A DNA stretch of 64,000 nucleotides from JANLTP01 sp031363055. Its GTDB lineage: Bacteria; Pseudomonadota; Gammaproteobacteria; Burkholderiales; Burkholderiaceae_E. Below are positions 16,924 through 24,827 of the stretch, one piece after another. The DNA is taken from contig JANLTP010000079.1 in the NCBI GenBank assembly GCA_031363055.1, positions 24,164 to 88,163 of the forward strand, read 5' to 3'. Position numbers and translations under genes: made by a program. The notes under the pieces are model-generated. The model made no database searches. It was not told the DNA's origin and worked only from the letters and a program-made list of their open reading frames with translations. Each line of letters begins with the position of its first letter. Position 1 is the first letter of the stretch.

Positions 16924-17036
16924 GGGCGAGGCGCGAGGACGCGGGTGAATTCAGTAGATGGCATTTTAGCCGAGGCCTTGCAGTTGTCGGGGTCCAGTTT
17001 GGGTGCGCCTGGTGCAAACAGTGCCAAGGGCATCGC

Positions 17037-17042
17037 TATAAT
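17037..17042 (+). promoter_or_regulatory. Candidate -10 box for tRNA-Leu
   Basis: TATAAT lies 24 bp before the mature tRNA-Leu 5' end. The surrounding gctataatccg resembles the tctataatccg of the tRNA-Gly promoter, suggesting shared ancestry of the tRNA promoters. No good -35 box is seen. Confidence 0.55.
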
Positions 17043-17065
17043 CCGCGACCTGAACAGAGTGCATC

Positions 17066-17150
17066 GCCTCGATGACGAAATAGGTAGACGTAAGGGACTT
17101 AAAATTCCTGGCCGCAAGGCGTACCGGTTCGATTCCGGTTCGAGGCACCA
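17066..17150 (+). tRNA. tRNA-Leu (anticodon UAA)
   Basis: 85 nt class II tRNA with encoded CCA. Acceptor gcctcga pairs with tcgaggc; anticodon stem aggga/ttcct closes loop cttaaaa with TAA at 17100-17102; a variable arm (tggccgcaaggcgta region) and T-loop ttcgatt follow. In E. coli the equivalent gene sits right after tRNA-Cys; here about 2.7 kb separate them. Confidence 0.95.
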
Positions 17151-17326
17151 TCAGGATTCCACTCTCCTGACTAGCGAATTGCGGACCAAACCCATGGTTT
17201 TTGCCGGCTTTGATCATCGCGCCGACTCGGTAAGCTGGCGCTACGACACTCGGATCTGCTTCGGACAGGTTGGCCGTTGCTACACTTCGACTGCTCGGAC
17301 GTCAACTGTCGTTGCGGGAGAGCAAG

Positions 17327-17665
17327 ATGGAACTCAAGGGGCACCTCGAAGCTGAGAACATTATCGTGTTGTCGCTGGCTGAGGAAAATCTGGACGCCAG
17401 TAATGTTCGTGTATTCAAGCAGGCGGTTGCACTCATCATCGAAGAGCGTCCACGGGTGCTGCTTGATTTGGCGGCGGTCAATTTTGTGGATAGTTCAGGG
17501 CTGGGCGGACTGGTTGCTTGCCAGCGATTGATGAATTCGCGCAAGGGTGAATTTCGTCTGTGCTCGCTGACCAGCAACGTCAATGCACTGTTCGAGTTGA
17601 TGCGCATGCATCGGGTTTTCAAGATACATGAGACCCGTGAGGCCGCGTTAAAGTCGTTTCCTTGA
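17327..17665 (+). CDS. STAS-domain anti-sigma factor antagonist
   Basis: A 112-residue single-domain STAS protein (SpoIIAA/RsbV type). The conserved FVDSSGLGGLV (about 53-63) contains the serine pair, one of which is phosphorylated by the partner kinase in the family. The ATG at 17327 follows a GGAG ribosome-binding site; an open frame to 17270 has no support. The next gene encodes the matching HATPase anti-sigma factor 2 bp downstream, so the two form a partner-switch module. No sigma factor or PP2C phosphatase is in the window. Confidence 0.87.
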   Translation: MELKGHLEAENIIVLSLAEENLDASNVRVFKQAVALIIEERPRVLLDLAAVNFVDSSGLGGLVACQRLMNSRKGEFRLCSLTSNVNALFELMRMHRVFKIHETREAALKSFP

Positions 17666-17667
17666 GC

Positions 17668-18291
17668 ATGCATTATTTGCAGAGGCAGCACGGGCACTTT
17701 TCGAAGGGGCAGCACCAGCACTTTTCGCAGGCGCAGAACGCGGTTCGGCGCGAATTTGACCCGGTGATGAGATCCATCCACAGCTTGCGCCACTTCGTAC
17801 ACGCGCAGGCTTCGGCTGCCGGACTGTCGGTTGCAGCCGTCGGCCTGATCGAAATTGCCGCCGTTGAGGTGTTTACCAATATGGTCCGGCACGGCGGCGC
17901 TGCGTCGACGCACGCGCCGGTTACGGTCGAAAGTCGCGTGGCTAGCGGCTATTTCGAAACCGATTTCATTCACCGGGGCGACCCATTCATTCCGACTGAT
18001 CGAGTGGCCGTTGCTAATCGGGATGATCCATCGCCTTTGTCCGAATTGCCCGAAGGAGGTTTTGGTCTGCAGATCATCAACACGGTCTGCGATCAAGTGA
18101 GCTACTGGCGACGCGACGGTGAAAACACCATCCGCCTTCGCAAATCACTGGACCTATCGGGCTCGCTCAGCTTTGAGAAGCGGTTGCAAAACATTCCAGA
18201 CGTTTTCGAACAACCGTTGCTGGGCGGCTTGGTTGGGATGAATTCGGTCAGACTGAAAAAGATCGAGACGATCGGCGATTCCATCGAGTAG
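17668..18291 (+). CDS. Anti-sigma regulatory factor, RsbW-like HATPase kinase
   Basis: A 207-residue GHKL protein: N-box with Glu67 and Asn71 (EVFTNMVRHG), an atypical ATP-lid motif HRGDPF (102-107) and a Gly box GGFGLQII (130-137). It should bind and phosphorylate the adjacent STAS protein and may hold an unidentified sigma factor or other target. The N-terminus has a 24-bp in-frame duplication. The conserved domain ends near residue 162, exactly where the gene enters tesA on the opposite strand; the last 46 residues are antisense to tesA. ATG 17668 is preferred to TTG 17662. Confidence 0.83.
   Translation: MHYLQRQHGHFSKGQHQHFSQAQNAVRREFDPVMRSIHSLRHFVHAQASAAGLSVAAVGLIEIAAVEVFTNMVRHGGAASTHAPVTVESRVASGYFETDFIHRGDPFIPTDRVAVANRDDPSPLSELPEGGFGLQIINTVCDQVSYWRRDGENTIRLRKSLDLSGSLSFEKRLQNIPDVFEQPLLGGLVGMNSVRLKKIETIGDSIE
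17683..17730 (+). repeat. 24-bp in-frame duplication in the anti-sigma gene
   Basis: Two 24-bp copies (17683-17706 and 17707-17730), differing at a few bases, encode RQHGHFSK and GQHQHFSQ at the N-terminus before the HATPase fold. Confidence 0.88.
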
Positions 18292-18855
18292 AAACGGCAC
18301 GAGCGCCGAGCGCTCCGAACTGGCGATTTGCTCGAACAGAGCGGCGAATTTTTGGGTGTAGGTCTTGCCATAGTTGGGCGGCACCATCATGCCGATCAGC
18401 ACGACTTGCGCCTTGGCTTGGCGCGCTGTTTGCGTCATGGTGCGCAAATTCGATTCGGTGCCGGCCAGATCAAGCCCGCGTAGCGCGTCATTGCCACCCA
18501 GCTCAATCAGTACCCAGGCCGGCCGGTGCTGCTTCACTAGATCGTCGATCCGGCTGCGCCCGCCGGCCGTCGTTTCGCCGCTGATGCTGGCATTGACCAC
18601 AGAATAGGGCAGCTTCTCCTTCTGAAGTCGCGCCGCCAGCAGTGCCACCCAGCCAGTGCCACGGCGCAAGCCGTACTCGGCTGCGAGACTATCGCCGACC
18701 ACCAGGATCGGTCGACTGAGCCGATCGGCAGACGGCTGCGACCAGGCCGAGGTAATCAGCGTGAGCTGTGCGGCTATCAGCACCGCCATCTGGACAATGA
18801 CGAATTTGGACAGGTTCAAGCGTTTCAGGAAGTACGTTTGATTCAGGTCGGTCAT
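18154..18855 (-). CDS. tesA: Multifunctional acyl-CoA thioesterase I / lysophospholipase (TesA, SGNH hydrolase)
   Basis: Periplasmic esterase of 233 residues with a long N-terminal signal segment (hydrophobic MAVLIAAQLTLITSAWS). SGNH blocks are complete: VVGDSLAAEYG (nucleophile Ser), the Gly of SISGETTAGG, ELGGNDAL (Asn) and DRIHPN (Asp/His). The ATG at 18855 is used; a TTG at 18864 would add three residues. The 3' end overlaps the anti-sigma gene by 138 bp tail to tail. It is divergent from a ybbA-like ATPase, the usual tesA-ybbA arrangement. Confidence 0.93.
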   Translation of the reverse strand: MTDLNQTYFLKRLNLSKFVIVQMAVLIAAQLTLITSAWSQPSADRLSRPILVVGDSLAAEYGLRRGTGWVALLAARLQKEKLPYSVVNASISGETTAGGRSRIDDLVKQHRPAWVLIELGGNDALRGLDLAGTESNLRTMTQTARQAKAQVVLIGMMVPPNYGKTYTQKFAALFEQIASSERSALVPFLLDGIADRLDLFQSDRIHPNQAAQQRLFENVWNVLQPLLKAERAR

Positions 18856-18909
18856 ATGATTCAAGTCGTTTAGGTGATTCAGGAGTTCCAGCGTTTGAGG
18901 TCGTTCATC
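18838..18909 (-). repeat. Degenerate 18-bp repeats across the tesA start
   Basis: About four degenerate 18-bp units (forward sequence tgattcaggtcggtca and variants) span the 5' end and leader of tesA. On the minus strand an ATG at 18908 opens MNDLKRWNS and stops at 18879, 24 bp before the tesA ATG. The real N-terminus MTDLNQ resembles that micro-ORF, as expected from duplication of a start region. Confidence 0.65.
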
Positions 18910-19012
18910 TTCAATGGCGACTCGATGCGATAATTCAACCCAGTCGATTGAGTTCCCTGTTCAACCGCATGGGGAGTATTGTTATTGGCCAGTTGGAGTT
19001 GTCAGATAGCGC

Positions 19013-19681
19013 ATGAGTGCAATTGTTGTTGAACAGGTTTCAAAACGGGTACGGGATGCAGATGGTTGGCTAACAATACTCGAGAACATCAGTTTTACGG
19101 TGCCGGCCGGGCAGTCGGTTGCTATTATTGGAGCTTCGGGTTCAGGGAAATCTACCCTATTGGGCCTGATGGCCGGGCTCGATACGCCTACCGAGGGCTC
19201 GGTGACGGTGTTTGGCGAATCGTTGTTCGAGCGCAGCGAAGACCAGCGAGCTATCTGGCGAGCCGCCAATCTTGGCTTTGTATTCCAGACGTTTCAATTG
19301 TTGCCGCAGATGAGCGCACTTGAGAATGTCATGTTGCCGCTCGAGTTGGCCGGCGAACGCGAGGCGAGCAGCAAAGCGACACAGATGCTGGCTTCGGTGG
19401 GCCTGTCGGAGCGCATCCATCATTATCCGCGAACTCTGTCGGGCGGCGAACAGCAACGGGTGGCGCTGGCCCGTGCCTTTGTTGCACGTCCGAAGTTGCT
19501 GTTTGCCGATGAGCCGACCGGCAGCCTGGATACCGTGACTGGCGAGCGCATCATCAGCAAGCTGATGGAACTCAAGCAGAGCTTGGGTTCGACGCTGGTG
19601 CTCGTGACCCATGATTCGGATCTCGCAGCCAGTTGTGATCAGCAGTTGACGATTCGCGCCGGACGCTTGGTCACTGCGTAG
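19013..19681 (+). CDS. ybbA: ABC transporter ATPase, YbbA/LolD-like
   Basis: A 222-residue ATPase of the macrolide/lipoprotein export class. Walker A GASGSGKST (40-48), Q-loop FQTFQLLP, signature LSGGEQQR (142-149), Walker B LLFADE (162-167) and switch His in LVTHDSD are present. Divergent pairing with tesA identifies it as YbbA-like. The large FtsX-like permease that normally follows (YbbP) is absent; pgi follows on the other strand. It may act with a permease encoded elsewhere. Confidence 0.85.
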   Translation: MSAIVVEQVSKRVRDADGWLTILENISFTVPAGQSVAIIGASGSGKSTLLGLMAGLDTPTEGSVTVFGESLFERSEDQRAIWRAANLGFVFQTFQLLPQMSALENVMLPLELAGEREASSKATQMLASVGLSERIHHYPRTLSGGEQQRVALARAFVARPKLLFADEPTGSLDTVTGERIISKLMELKQSLGSTLVLVTHDSDLAASCDQQLTIRAGRLVTA

Positions 19682-19769
19682 ATGCCAGTGCATCATCTGG
19701 CGTTCTGCATTGCGGTTGCCTTGACTTACCATCAGAAGCTGCCGCCGACCGTACGATTTTAAGAGACTG

Positions 19770-21437
19770 CTACTGACGTGCTTGCAGTCCAGCGCGAATC
19801 CTCTTGAATAGCGCTTGATTGGCGGCATCGAGCCCCTGCAACACCGATTCATCGGGATTCTCGATCAGCGGCTGAATGCTGGTTGCCCGTTGTTTGCCGA
19901 CTTCAACTCCCCACTGATCAAACGAATTGATGTTCCAGAGCATGCCGAGCGCAGCGGTTCGATGCTCGTACAGGGCGACCAGTGCTCCAAATGTGGCTGG
20001 ATCCAGGTGATTCATGAGAATCAGGCTGCTCGGGCGATTGCCGGGATAGACCATATGCGGGGTCCGTTGTCGTACCGCCTCAGCGCTGAGTCCCTGCTGT
20101 TGCAAACTGGCTCGGACTTCATCGGCCGAGCGCCCTCGCATGAGGGCATCGGCCTGGGCAAGACAGTTGGCGACCAAGGCCAGATCGCTGTTGTGGGTAG
20201 CGTCGCGCTGTGGCAGGGGCAAAATGAATTCGACCGGTATGGCGTCGCTGCCCTGGTGCAGCAATTGAAAGAACGAATGCTGCGCTTCGGTGCCGGGCTC
20301 ACCCCAGGTAACGGGTGCTGACGCGGTGGCCAGTGGTTGGCCCTGCAGATCGACCGACTTGCCGTTGCTCTCCATCGAAAGCTGCTGCAAGTAGGCAGGT
20401 AGACGGCGCAGGCCATAACTGTACGGCAGGATCGCTTCACTGCGGCTGCCGGTGACCAGGTTCTGCCACCACGAAATCAGGGCATGCAACACCGGCGCAT
20501 TGCGGTGCAGCGGCGCCCGCGCAAAATGTTGATCCATGGCATGGGCGCCGGCCAGCATCGTCCGGAACTGCACCGAGCCGATCTGCAACATGACCGGCAG
20601 CCCGATTGCCGACCAAAGTGAATAACGGCCGCCAACCCAATCCCAAATCGGAAATACGTTCGCTTCGTCAATACCAAATTCAGTGGCGGCCGCAATGTTC
20701 GTGCTGACGGCTACGAGGTGCTTGCGCAGACTCTGGTGAGCAATTCCCTGGGCCAGCAACCAGTCACGAACGGCGAGCGCACCTAACGCGGTCTCCAGTG
20801 TCTTCCACGACTTTGAGGCAACGATTGCCAAGGTGCGGTTCGCATCGAGTCGTTGCGAAATCTGCTGCCAGGCCGATGGATCCAGACTGGACAGGAAGTG
20901 CACGCGCACGGCCGCCTGTCCAAACCCTTGCAACGCATCGCAGGCCAGTTCCGGCCCTAAATACGAGCCACCAATGCCGATATTCACCACATCGGTAATG
21001 CGCTGACCGCCAGCGCCCAGCCACTGCCCATTGCGCACGCGATCGCTGAGCGCTGCAATCCGGTTCAGTGTCTGATGCACATCGGGCATGACGTCGGCGC
21101 CGTCGACCAGAATCGATTGCCCCGGCGGCTGGCGCAAGGCCGTATGCAGCACGGCACGATGCTCGGTGCTGTTGATTTTGGCCCCGTGCAACATCGCATC
21201 GCGCTTGGCGGCCAGGCCAATCGAATCGGCATAGCCGAGCAATGCCCGCAGGTCGTCAGCACTGCACAGGCTGCGCGAAAAATCGCAGTACAGGCCGGCG
21301 GCGTCAACACAAAACTGTTCGGACCGTGCCGGCTCTTGGCGGCTTAGTGCGCTGATGTTCAACGTTCGACTGGCATCGACTCGACTCAAGAGCGAGGTGA
21401 GGGCGGCCGGAGAATTTTCTTTTTTTGGACTGTTCAT
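19770..21437 (-). CDS. pgi: Glucose-6-phosphate isomerase
   Basis: Interconverts glucose 6-phosphate and fructose 6-phosphate. The 555-residue protein carries both family signatures: DWVGGRYSLWSAIGLP and GMLWNINSFDQWGVEVGK. The IGIGGSYLGPE phosphate loop and SMESNGKSVD are also intact. Length is normal for the proteobacterial enzyme. It stands alone on the minus strand between ybbA and an enoyl-CoA hydratase gene, with 38 bp before the next gene upstream. Confidence 0.97.
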   Translation of the reverse strand: MNSPKKENSPAALTSLLSRVDASRTLNISALSRQEPARSEQFCVDAAGLYCDFSRSLCSADDLRALLGYADSIGLAAKRDAMLHGAKINSTEHRAVLHTALRQPPGQSILVDGADVMPDVHQTLNRIAALSDRVRNGQWLGAGGQRITDVVNIGIGGSYLGPELACDALQGFGQAAVRVHFLSSLDPSAWQQISQRLDANRTLAIVASKSWKTLETALGALAVRDWLLAQGIAHQSLRKHLVAVSTNIAAATEFGIDEANVFPIWDWVGGRYSLWSAIGLPVMLQIGSVQFRTMLAGAHAMDQHFARAPLHRNAPVLHALISWWQNLVTGSRSEAILPYSYGLRRLPAYLQQLSMESNGKSVDLQGQPLATASAPVTWGEPGTEAQHSFFQLLHQGSDAIPVEFILPLPQRDATHNSDLALVANCLAQADALMRGRSADEVRASLQQQGLSAEAVRQRTPHMVYPGNRPSSLILMNHLDPATFGALVALYEHRTAALGMLWNINSFDQWGVEVGKQRATSIQPLIENPDESVLQGLDAANQALFKRIRAGLQARQ

Positions 21438-21474
21438 TACTCAATTATCCAGCGTTCGCTGTCGGAGCGCGCAG

Positions 21475-22215
21475 TCAGCGGCCTGTAAAGCGCGGCCTGC
21501 GCTTCTCTTTGAAGGCGAGCACGCCTTCGCGACCGTCATCGCTGTCGCGTACTTCCGACAGCGCTGCCATCGTCATGGCCATCTGTTCGGACGGCCCCTT
21601 GGCTAGCACGTCCCGGTTGACGAACCGTTTGAGCGTTGTCAGCACCTTCGGTGAGAAGGTCGCGATTTCGCCCGCCATGGCCAGCGCGCTGGCTACCTGT
21701 TGTCCGGTGGCCACGACTTCATTGACCAAGCCGACCGAATAGGCACGCTGTGCATCGAGTGTGCGACACAGCAGAATCATTTCCATGGCAACTTTATGGG
21801 GAATACGGGCGGCCAGACCGGCGATCAGGCCACCGGTGAATCCGAGCTTGGCCTCCGGGTATGAGAATTTGGCGTTTTCGGCTGCAACCATCAGATCGCA
21901 CATCATGGTCAGCACCAGCGCGCCGCCAACACACCAGCCGCCAACCGCCGCAATGATCGGCTTCTCGGTCTGAATGCCTACGCCCGGAATGCAACGCCAG
22001 AGCTCGGGCAGTTTGGTGACGTCGGCGCCCGAAGAAAACGCCTCGTTACCGGTGCCGGTAATCACGGCAACGCGCTGGGCGGAGCGATCAAACTCGGCGA
22101 AAGCGCTTTGAAGTTGCAAGGCGGTGTCCGCACAGATGGCGTTTTTGCGCTCCGGGCGGTTAATCGCGATCAGACTCACGCCGTTATCTTGATGTTCGAC
22201 GGTGACCAGGCTCAT
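21475..22215 (-). CDS. Enoyl-CoA hydratase/isomerase family protein
   Basis: A 246-residue crotonase-fold protein. The oxyanion-hole motif is EAFSSGADVTKLPE and the second loop is AAVGGWCVGGALVLTMMCDLMVA, read here as two parts. The usual first catalytic Glu position of hydratases is in the CVGGALVL region without an obvious Glu, so isomerase or another crotonase activity is possible. C-terminal KEKRRPRFTGR is typical. ATG 22215 is preferred to the TTG one codon upstream. The substrate is unknown. Confidence 0.83.
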   Translation of the reverse strand: MSLVTVEHQDNGVSLIAINRPERKNAICADTALQLQSAFAEFDRSAQRVAVITGTGNEAFSSGADVTKLPELWRCIPGVGIQTEKPIIAAVGGWCVGGALVLTMMCDLMVAAENAKFSYPEAKLGFTGGLIAGLAARIPHKVAMEMILLCRTLDAQRAYSVGLVNEVVATGQQVASALAMAGEIATFSPKVLTTLKRFVNRDVLAKGPSEQMAMTMAALSEVRDSDDGREGVLAFKEKRRPRFTGR

Positions 22216-22405
22216 CAATTTCTCCAGTACGTACCAACAATTTTAGTTGACCAATCCAGAGCCGCCAAAAAACACGGCGATGATTGACAGAGGATTTAAT
22301 AGTAATCCGTCGCCACGACGAAACACCTTGTCATATGAGCCACCAAAATCTTGTAAGCTGCTTGATCTGCATAAAGTACCTGGACACTGGACTCACCAGA
22401 CACCG

Positions 22406-23221
22406 ATGAATTTCGCCGCCATCCTGATGGTGATCGTTGCCACTTGCCTATTGTTGCTGGCAGCAATTTACTTTTTTCAGGATCGGCTGCTTTATTTTCC
22501 TGAATACACGACCGTCGAGCGTGCCTCCGAAAGCGGACTGCGAGCGTGGCCCTCGGCCAATAACTTTCGCGGGCTGATTGTTGAGCCGACCGCAGCACTT
22601 CGAGGTACTGCCATCGTCTTTCACGGCAACGCCGGGCACGTTGGCTATCGCGGCTCCTATGCCGAGGCACTGGTGCCTTTGGGCATGCGCGTGATCTTGG
22701 CGGAATATCCGGGCTTCGGCCCGCGCCCGGGGGAGGTAAGCGAATCAAGTCTGGTTGCGGACGCGGTCGAGACGGTGAGGCTTGCCCATCGGCAGTTCGC
22801 GGGGCCGCTATTGATCGTCGGCGAATCGCTGGGCTCGGCGGTCGCGGCTGCCGCCGCTGCGCAGCAAGCTGGGCACGTTACCGGTTTGTTGCTGATCACA
22901 CCCTGGGATCGGCTTGCCCATGTCGCTGCCCATCACTATCGCTGGTTACCCGTCAAATGGATGCTTCGTGACCAATACGATACGGTCGTGAATCTGGCCA
23001 AATTCGAAAAACCGGTTGCGGTCGCGGTCGCCGAAAATGACCTTATCGTGCCATCGCAATTCGGGGTAGCGCTGCACTCCACGTTAAGCGGGTCCAAACA
23101 GTTGATTCTGATCCGCTCCAGCAACCATAGCGATTGGCCCGATCGCGTCGATACGAACTGGTGGCGATCGGTACTGCGGTTCACCATTGGCGAAGCTAGC
23201 CTGCAGGAAGTAACGCAATAG
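22406..23221 (+). CDS. Membrane-anchored alpha/beta hydrolase
   Basis: A 271-residue alpha/beta hydrolase with one N-terminal hydrophobic anchor (ILMVIVATCLLLLAAIYFF) then DRLLYFPEYT, typical of Bem46/YfhR-like hydrolases. The oxyanion region is FHGNAGH, the nucleophile elbow GESLGS, the acid in ENDLIVPSQFG and the His in SSNHSDWP. The ATG at 22406 starts right before the membrane segment; an open frame to 22247 adds 53 unsupported residues. It converges on nnrD with a 26-bp overlap. Substrate unknown. Confidence 0.85.
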   Translation: MNFAAILMVIVATCLLLLAAIYFFQDRLLYFPEYTTVERASESGLRAWPSANNFRGLIVEPTAALRGTAIVFHGNAGHVGYRGSYAEALVPLGMRVILAEYPGFGPRPGEVSESSLVADAVETVRLAHRQFAGPLLIVGESLGSAVAAAAAAQQAGHVTGLLLITPWDRLAHVAAHHYRWLPVKWMLRDQYDTVVNLAKFEKPVAVAVAENDLIVPSQFGVALHSTLSGSKQLILIRSSNHSDWPDRVDTNWWRSVLRFTIGEASLQEVTQ

Positions 23222-24809
23222 AACCGCTGTTCGTGTGTTGGTCAAGGATCGTTCCGTTCAATATTTGTCGAATTGGATCGAACAATTCGCCTGCGGCCAA
23301 ACCGCTCCCCAAGGGTAATCGTTGGTACATCCATTCGCCCGCGCGGCCATGGCTGAAGGCAGCCAGTCGGGCGGCGTCCCATGCGGACAGGCCCTGAGCG
23401 AGCAGGGCGGCGAGCACGCCTGATAATACGTCACCAGTACCGGCGACGGCCAAGGTCGGTGCACCCGAATTAATAATGGCGTAGTGTCCCTGCGGGCAGG
23501 CGACGATCGAGCCGGCGCCTTTCAAAATGACGACACAGGAAAACTTTTTGGCTATCTGCAACGCACTCGTGCATCGATCATTTTGAATGTCTGCTGTGCT
23601 GCAATTCAATAGACGCGCTGCCTCGAGTGGATGAGGCGTCATCACCGTAATCACCGGTCGCGCTGGCCGAGTCGAGTTCCTGGACTCGGTGGCGAGCCCG
23701 TTCAAAGCATCGGCGTCCAGTACCAGCGCCACCGTGCTGTTCCAGCAGGCATCGAGCGCGTGCAGTGCGGCGTCCGAGTTGCCCAGACCGCAGCCCAGTG
23801 CAATGGCATCGATATCGTCGAAGGATGGCAGCCAGGCGCGGGTCATCCACTGTGCCTGTTCGGCCACCCAAATCGGATGATTCGGCGAACTGATAAAGAC
23901 CTTGCCTGCGCCGCCGGCCTGCGCACCCGTTGCCGCCAAGATGGCCGCACCTTGCATGCCGCGTGCGCCACCCATGATCAGCACGCTGCCAAAGCTGCCC
24001 TTGTGACTGTTGACTGCCCGGCGCGGCAAAAGTGTGTTCGCCAACGAGTGATCGAACAGTTCAGCATCGGCGCTTCGAGCTGACGCACATCCGAGTGGCT
24101 CTACGATGACTTCGCCAGCCAACTCCCGGCCAGCCCCGGTATGCAAGCCTGGCTTGTCGCGCAGCAGCGTGACGGTGGTGTGAGCGCGCAGGCAGGTGCC
24201 GTTAACGCCGCTCAGAATGGCGCCGGTATCTGCGTTCAGACCGGTCGGTACGTCGACCGATAGCACCGGTACGTCGTGTCTATTCACGTCGGCGACGAGC
24301 GCCCGGAGTTCGTCCGCCAGCGGCCGGTTCTGACCGATACCCAGCAACCCGTCGATGATCAAGACACTTTCCGACAAGAATGTCGCACGGGCAGCGTAGT
24401 TAGCAATCGGTAACTGCCGTGCCTTATAGTCCGCGAGAATCAACGGACTCAACGAACTCAACGGACTCGGAGAGCGGCTACCTGCAATCGGTGGGCTTTC
24501 TGTCGACGCGTTGGGCATGGGCGACTCAGCCTTGGCCACATCTCGTACCAGGGCCCGGACGTAAAATCCGCGCTGGTCCAATAGCAGGCCACTGAGCAAC
24601 GCATCGGCGCCGTTGTTACCCGGTCCAGCCAGAATCAGGATGTGGCCCGTGTTGGCGTTGCCCTGAGCCAGCGTGCGCCCGAGCAACATGCGTTCGGCCT
24701 GATTGGCGACGGCAAGTGCCGCCCTCGACATGAGCGTTCCTTCAGGCAAGGATGCGAGCGCCAATTGTTCGATCTCACGCACGGATACGCAATTGAATAA
24801 TTCAGACAT
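23196..24809 (-). CDS. nnrD: Bifunctional NAD(P)H-hydrate epimerase / ADP-dependent dehydratase
   Basis: Repairs hydrated NAD(P)H: the N-terminal YjeF_N domain epimerises NAD(P)HX and the C-terminal ribokinase-like domain dehydrates it. Of 537 residues, the epimerase part shows GPGNNGADAL and SVDVPTGLNADTG; the dehydratase part shows SHKGSFGSVLIMGG, TPHPLEAARLL and VAGTGDVLSG. A Ser/Pro/Leu-rich insertion near residues 95-125 lies in the epimerase domain and includes a 9-bp tandem repeat. dadA ends 18 bp upstream on the same strand, so the two may be co-transcribed. Confidence 0.93.
   Translation of the reverse strand: MSELFNCVSVREIEQLALASLPEGTLMSRAALAVANQAERMLLGRTLAQGNANTGHILILAGPGNNGADALLSGLLLDQRGFYVRALVRDVAKAESPMPNASTESPPIAGSRSPSPLSSLSPLILADYKARQLPIANYAARATFLSESVLIIDGLLGIGQNRPLADELRALVADVNRHDVPVLSVDVPTGLNADTGAILSGVNGTCLRAHTTVTLLRDKPGLHTGAGRELAGEVIVEPLGCASARSADAELFDHSLANTLLPRRAVNSHKGSFGSVLIMGGARGMQGAAILAATGAQAGGAGKVFISSPNHPIWVAEQAQWMTRAWLPSFDDIDAIALGCGLGNSDAALHALDACWNSTVALVLDADALNGLATESRNSTRPARPVITVMTPHPLEAARLLNCSTADIQNDRCTSALQIAKKFSCVVILKGAGSIVACPQGHYAIINSGAPTLAVAGTGDVLSGVLAALLAQGLSAWDAARLAAFSHGRAGEWMYQRLPLGSGLAAGELFDPIRQILNGTILDQHTNSGSIALLPAG
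24441..24467 (-). repeat. 9-bp in-frame repeat in nnrD
   Basis: Three 9-bp units (caacggact, caacgaact, caacggact on the forward strand) encode the SPLSSLSPL stretch of an insertion in the epimerase domain. Confidence 0.85.
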
Positions 24810-24827
24810 TGTCCCATCCAGCCCGTG

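Noticed and set aside
22247..22405. 53-residue extension of the alpha/beta hydrolase
   Set aside because: No conserved or signal-like sequence; the ATG at 22406 begins directly before the membrane anchor.
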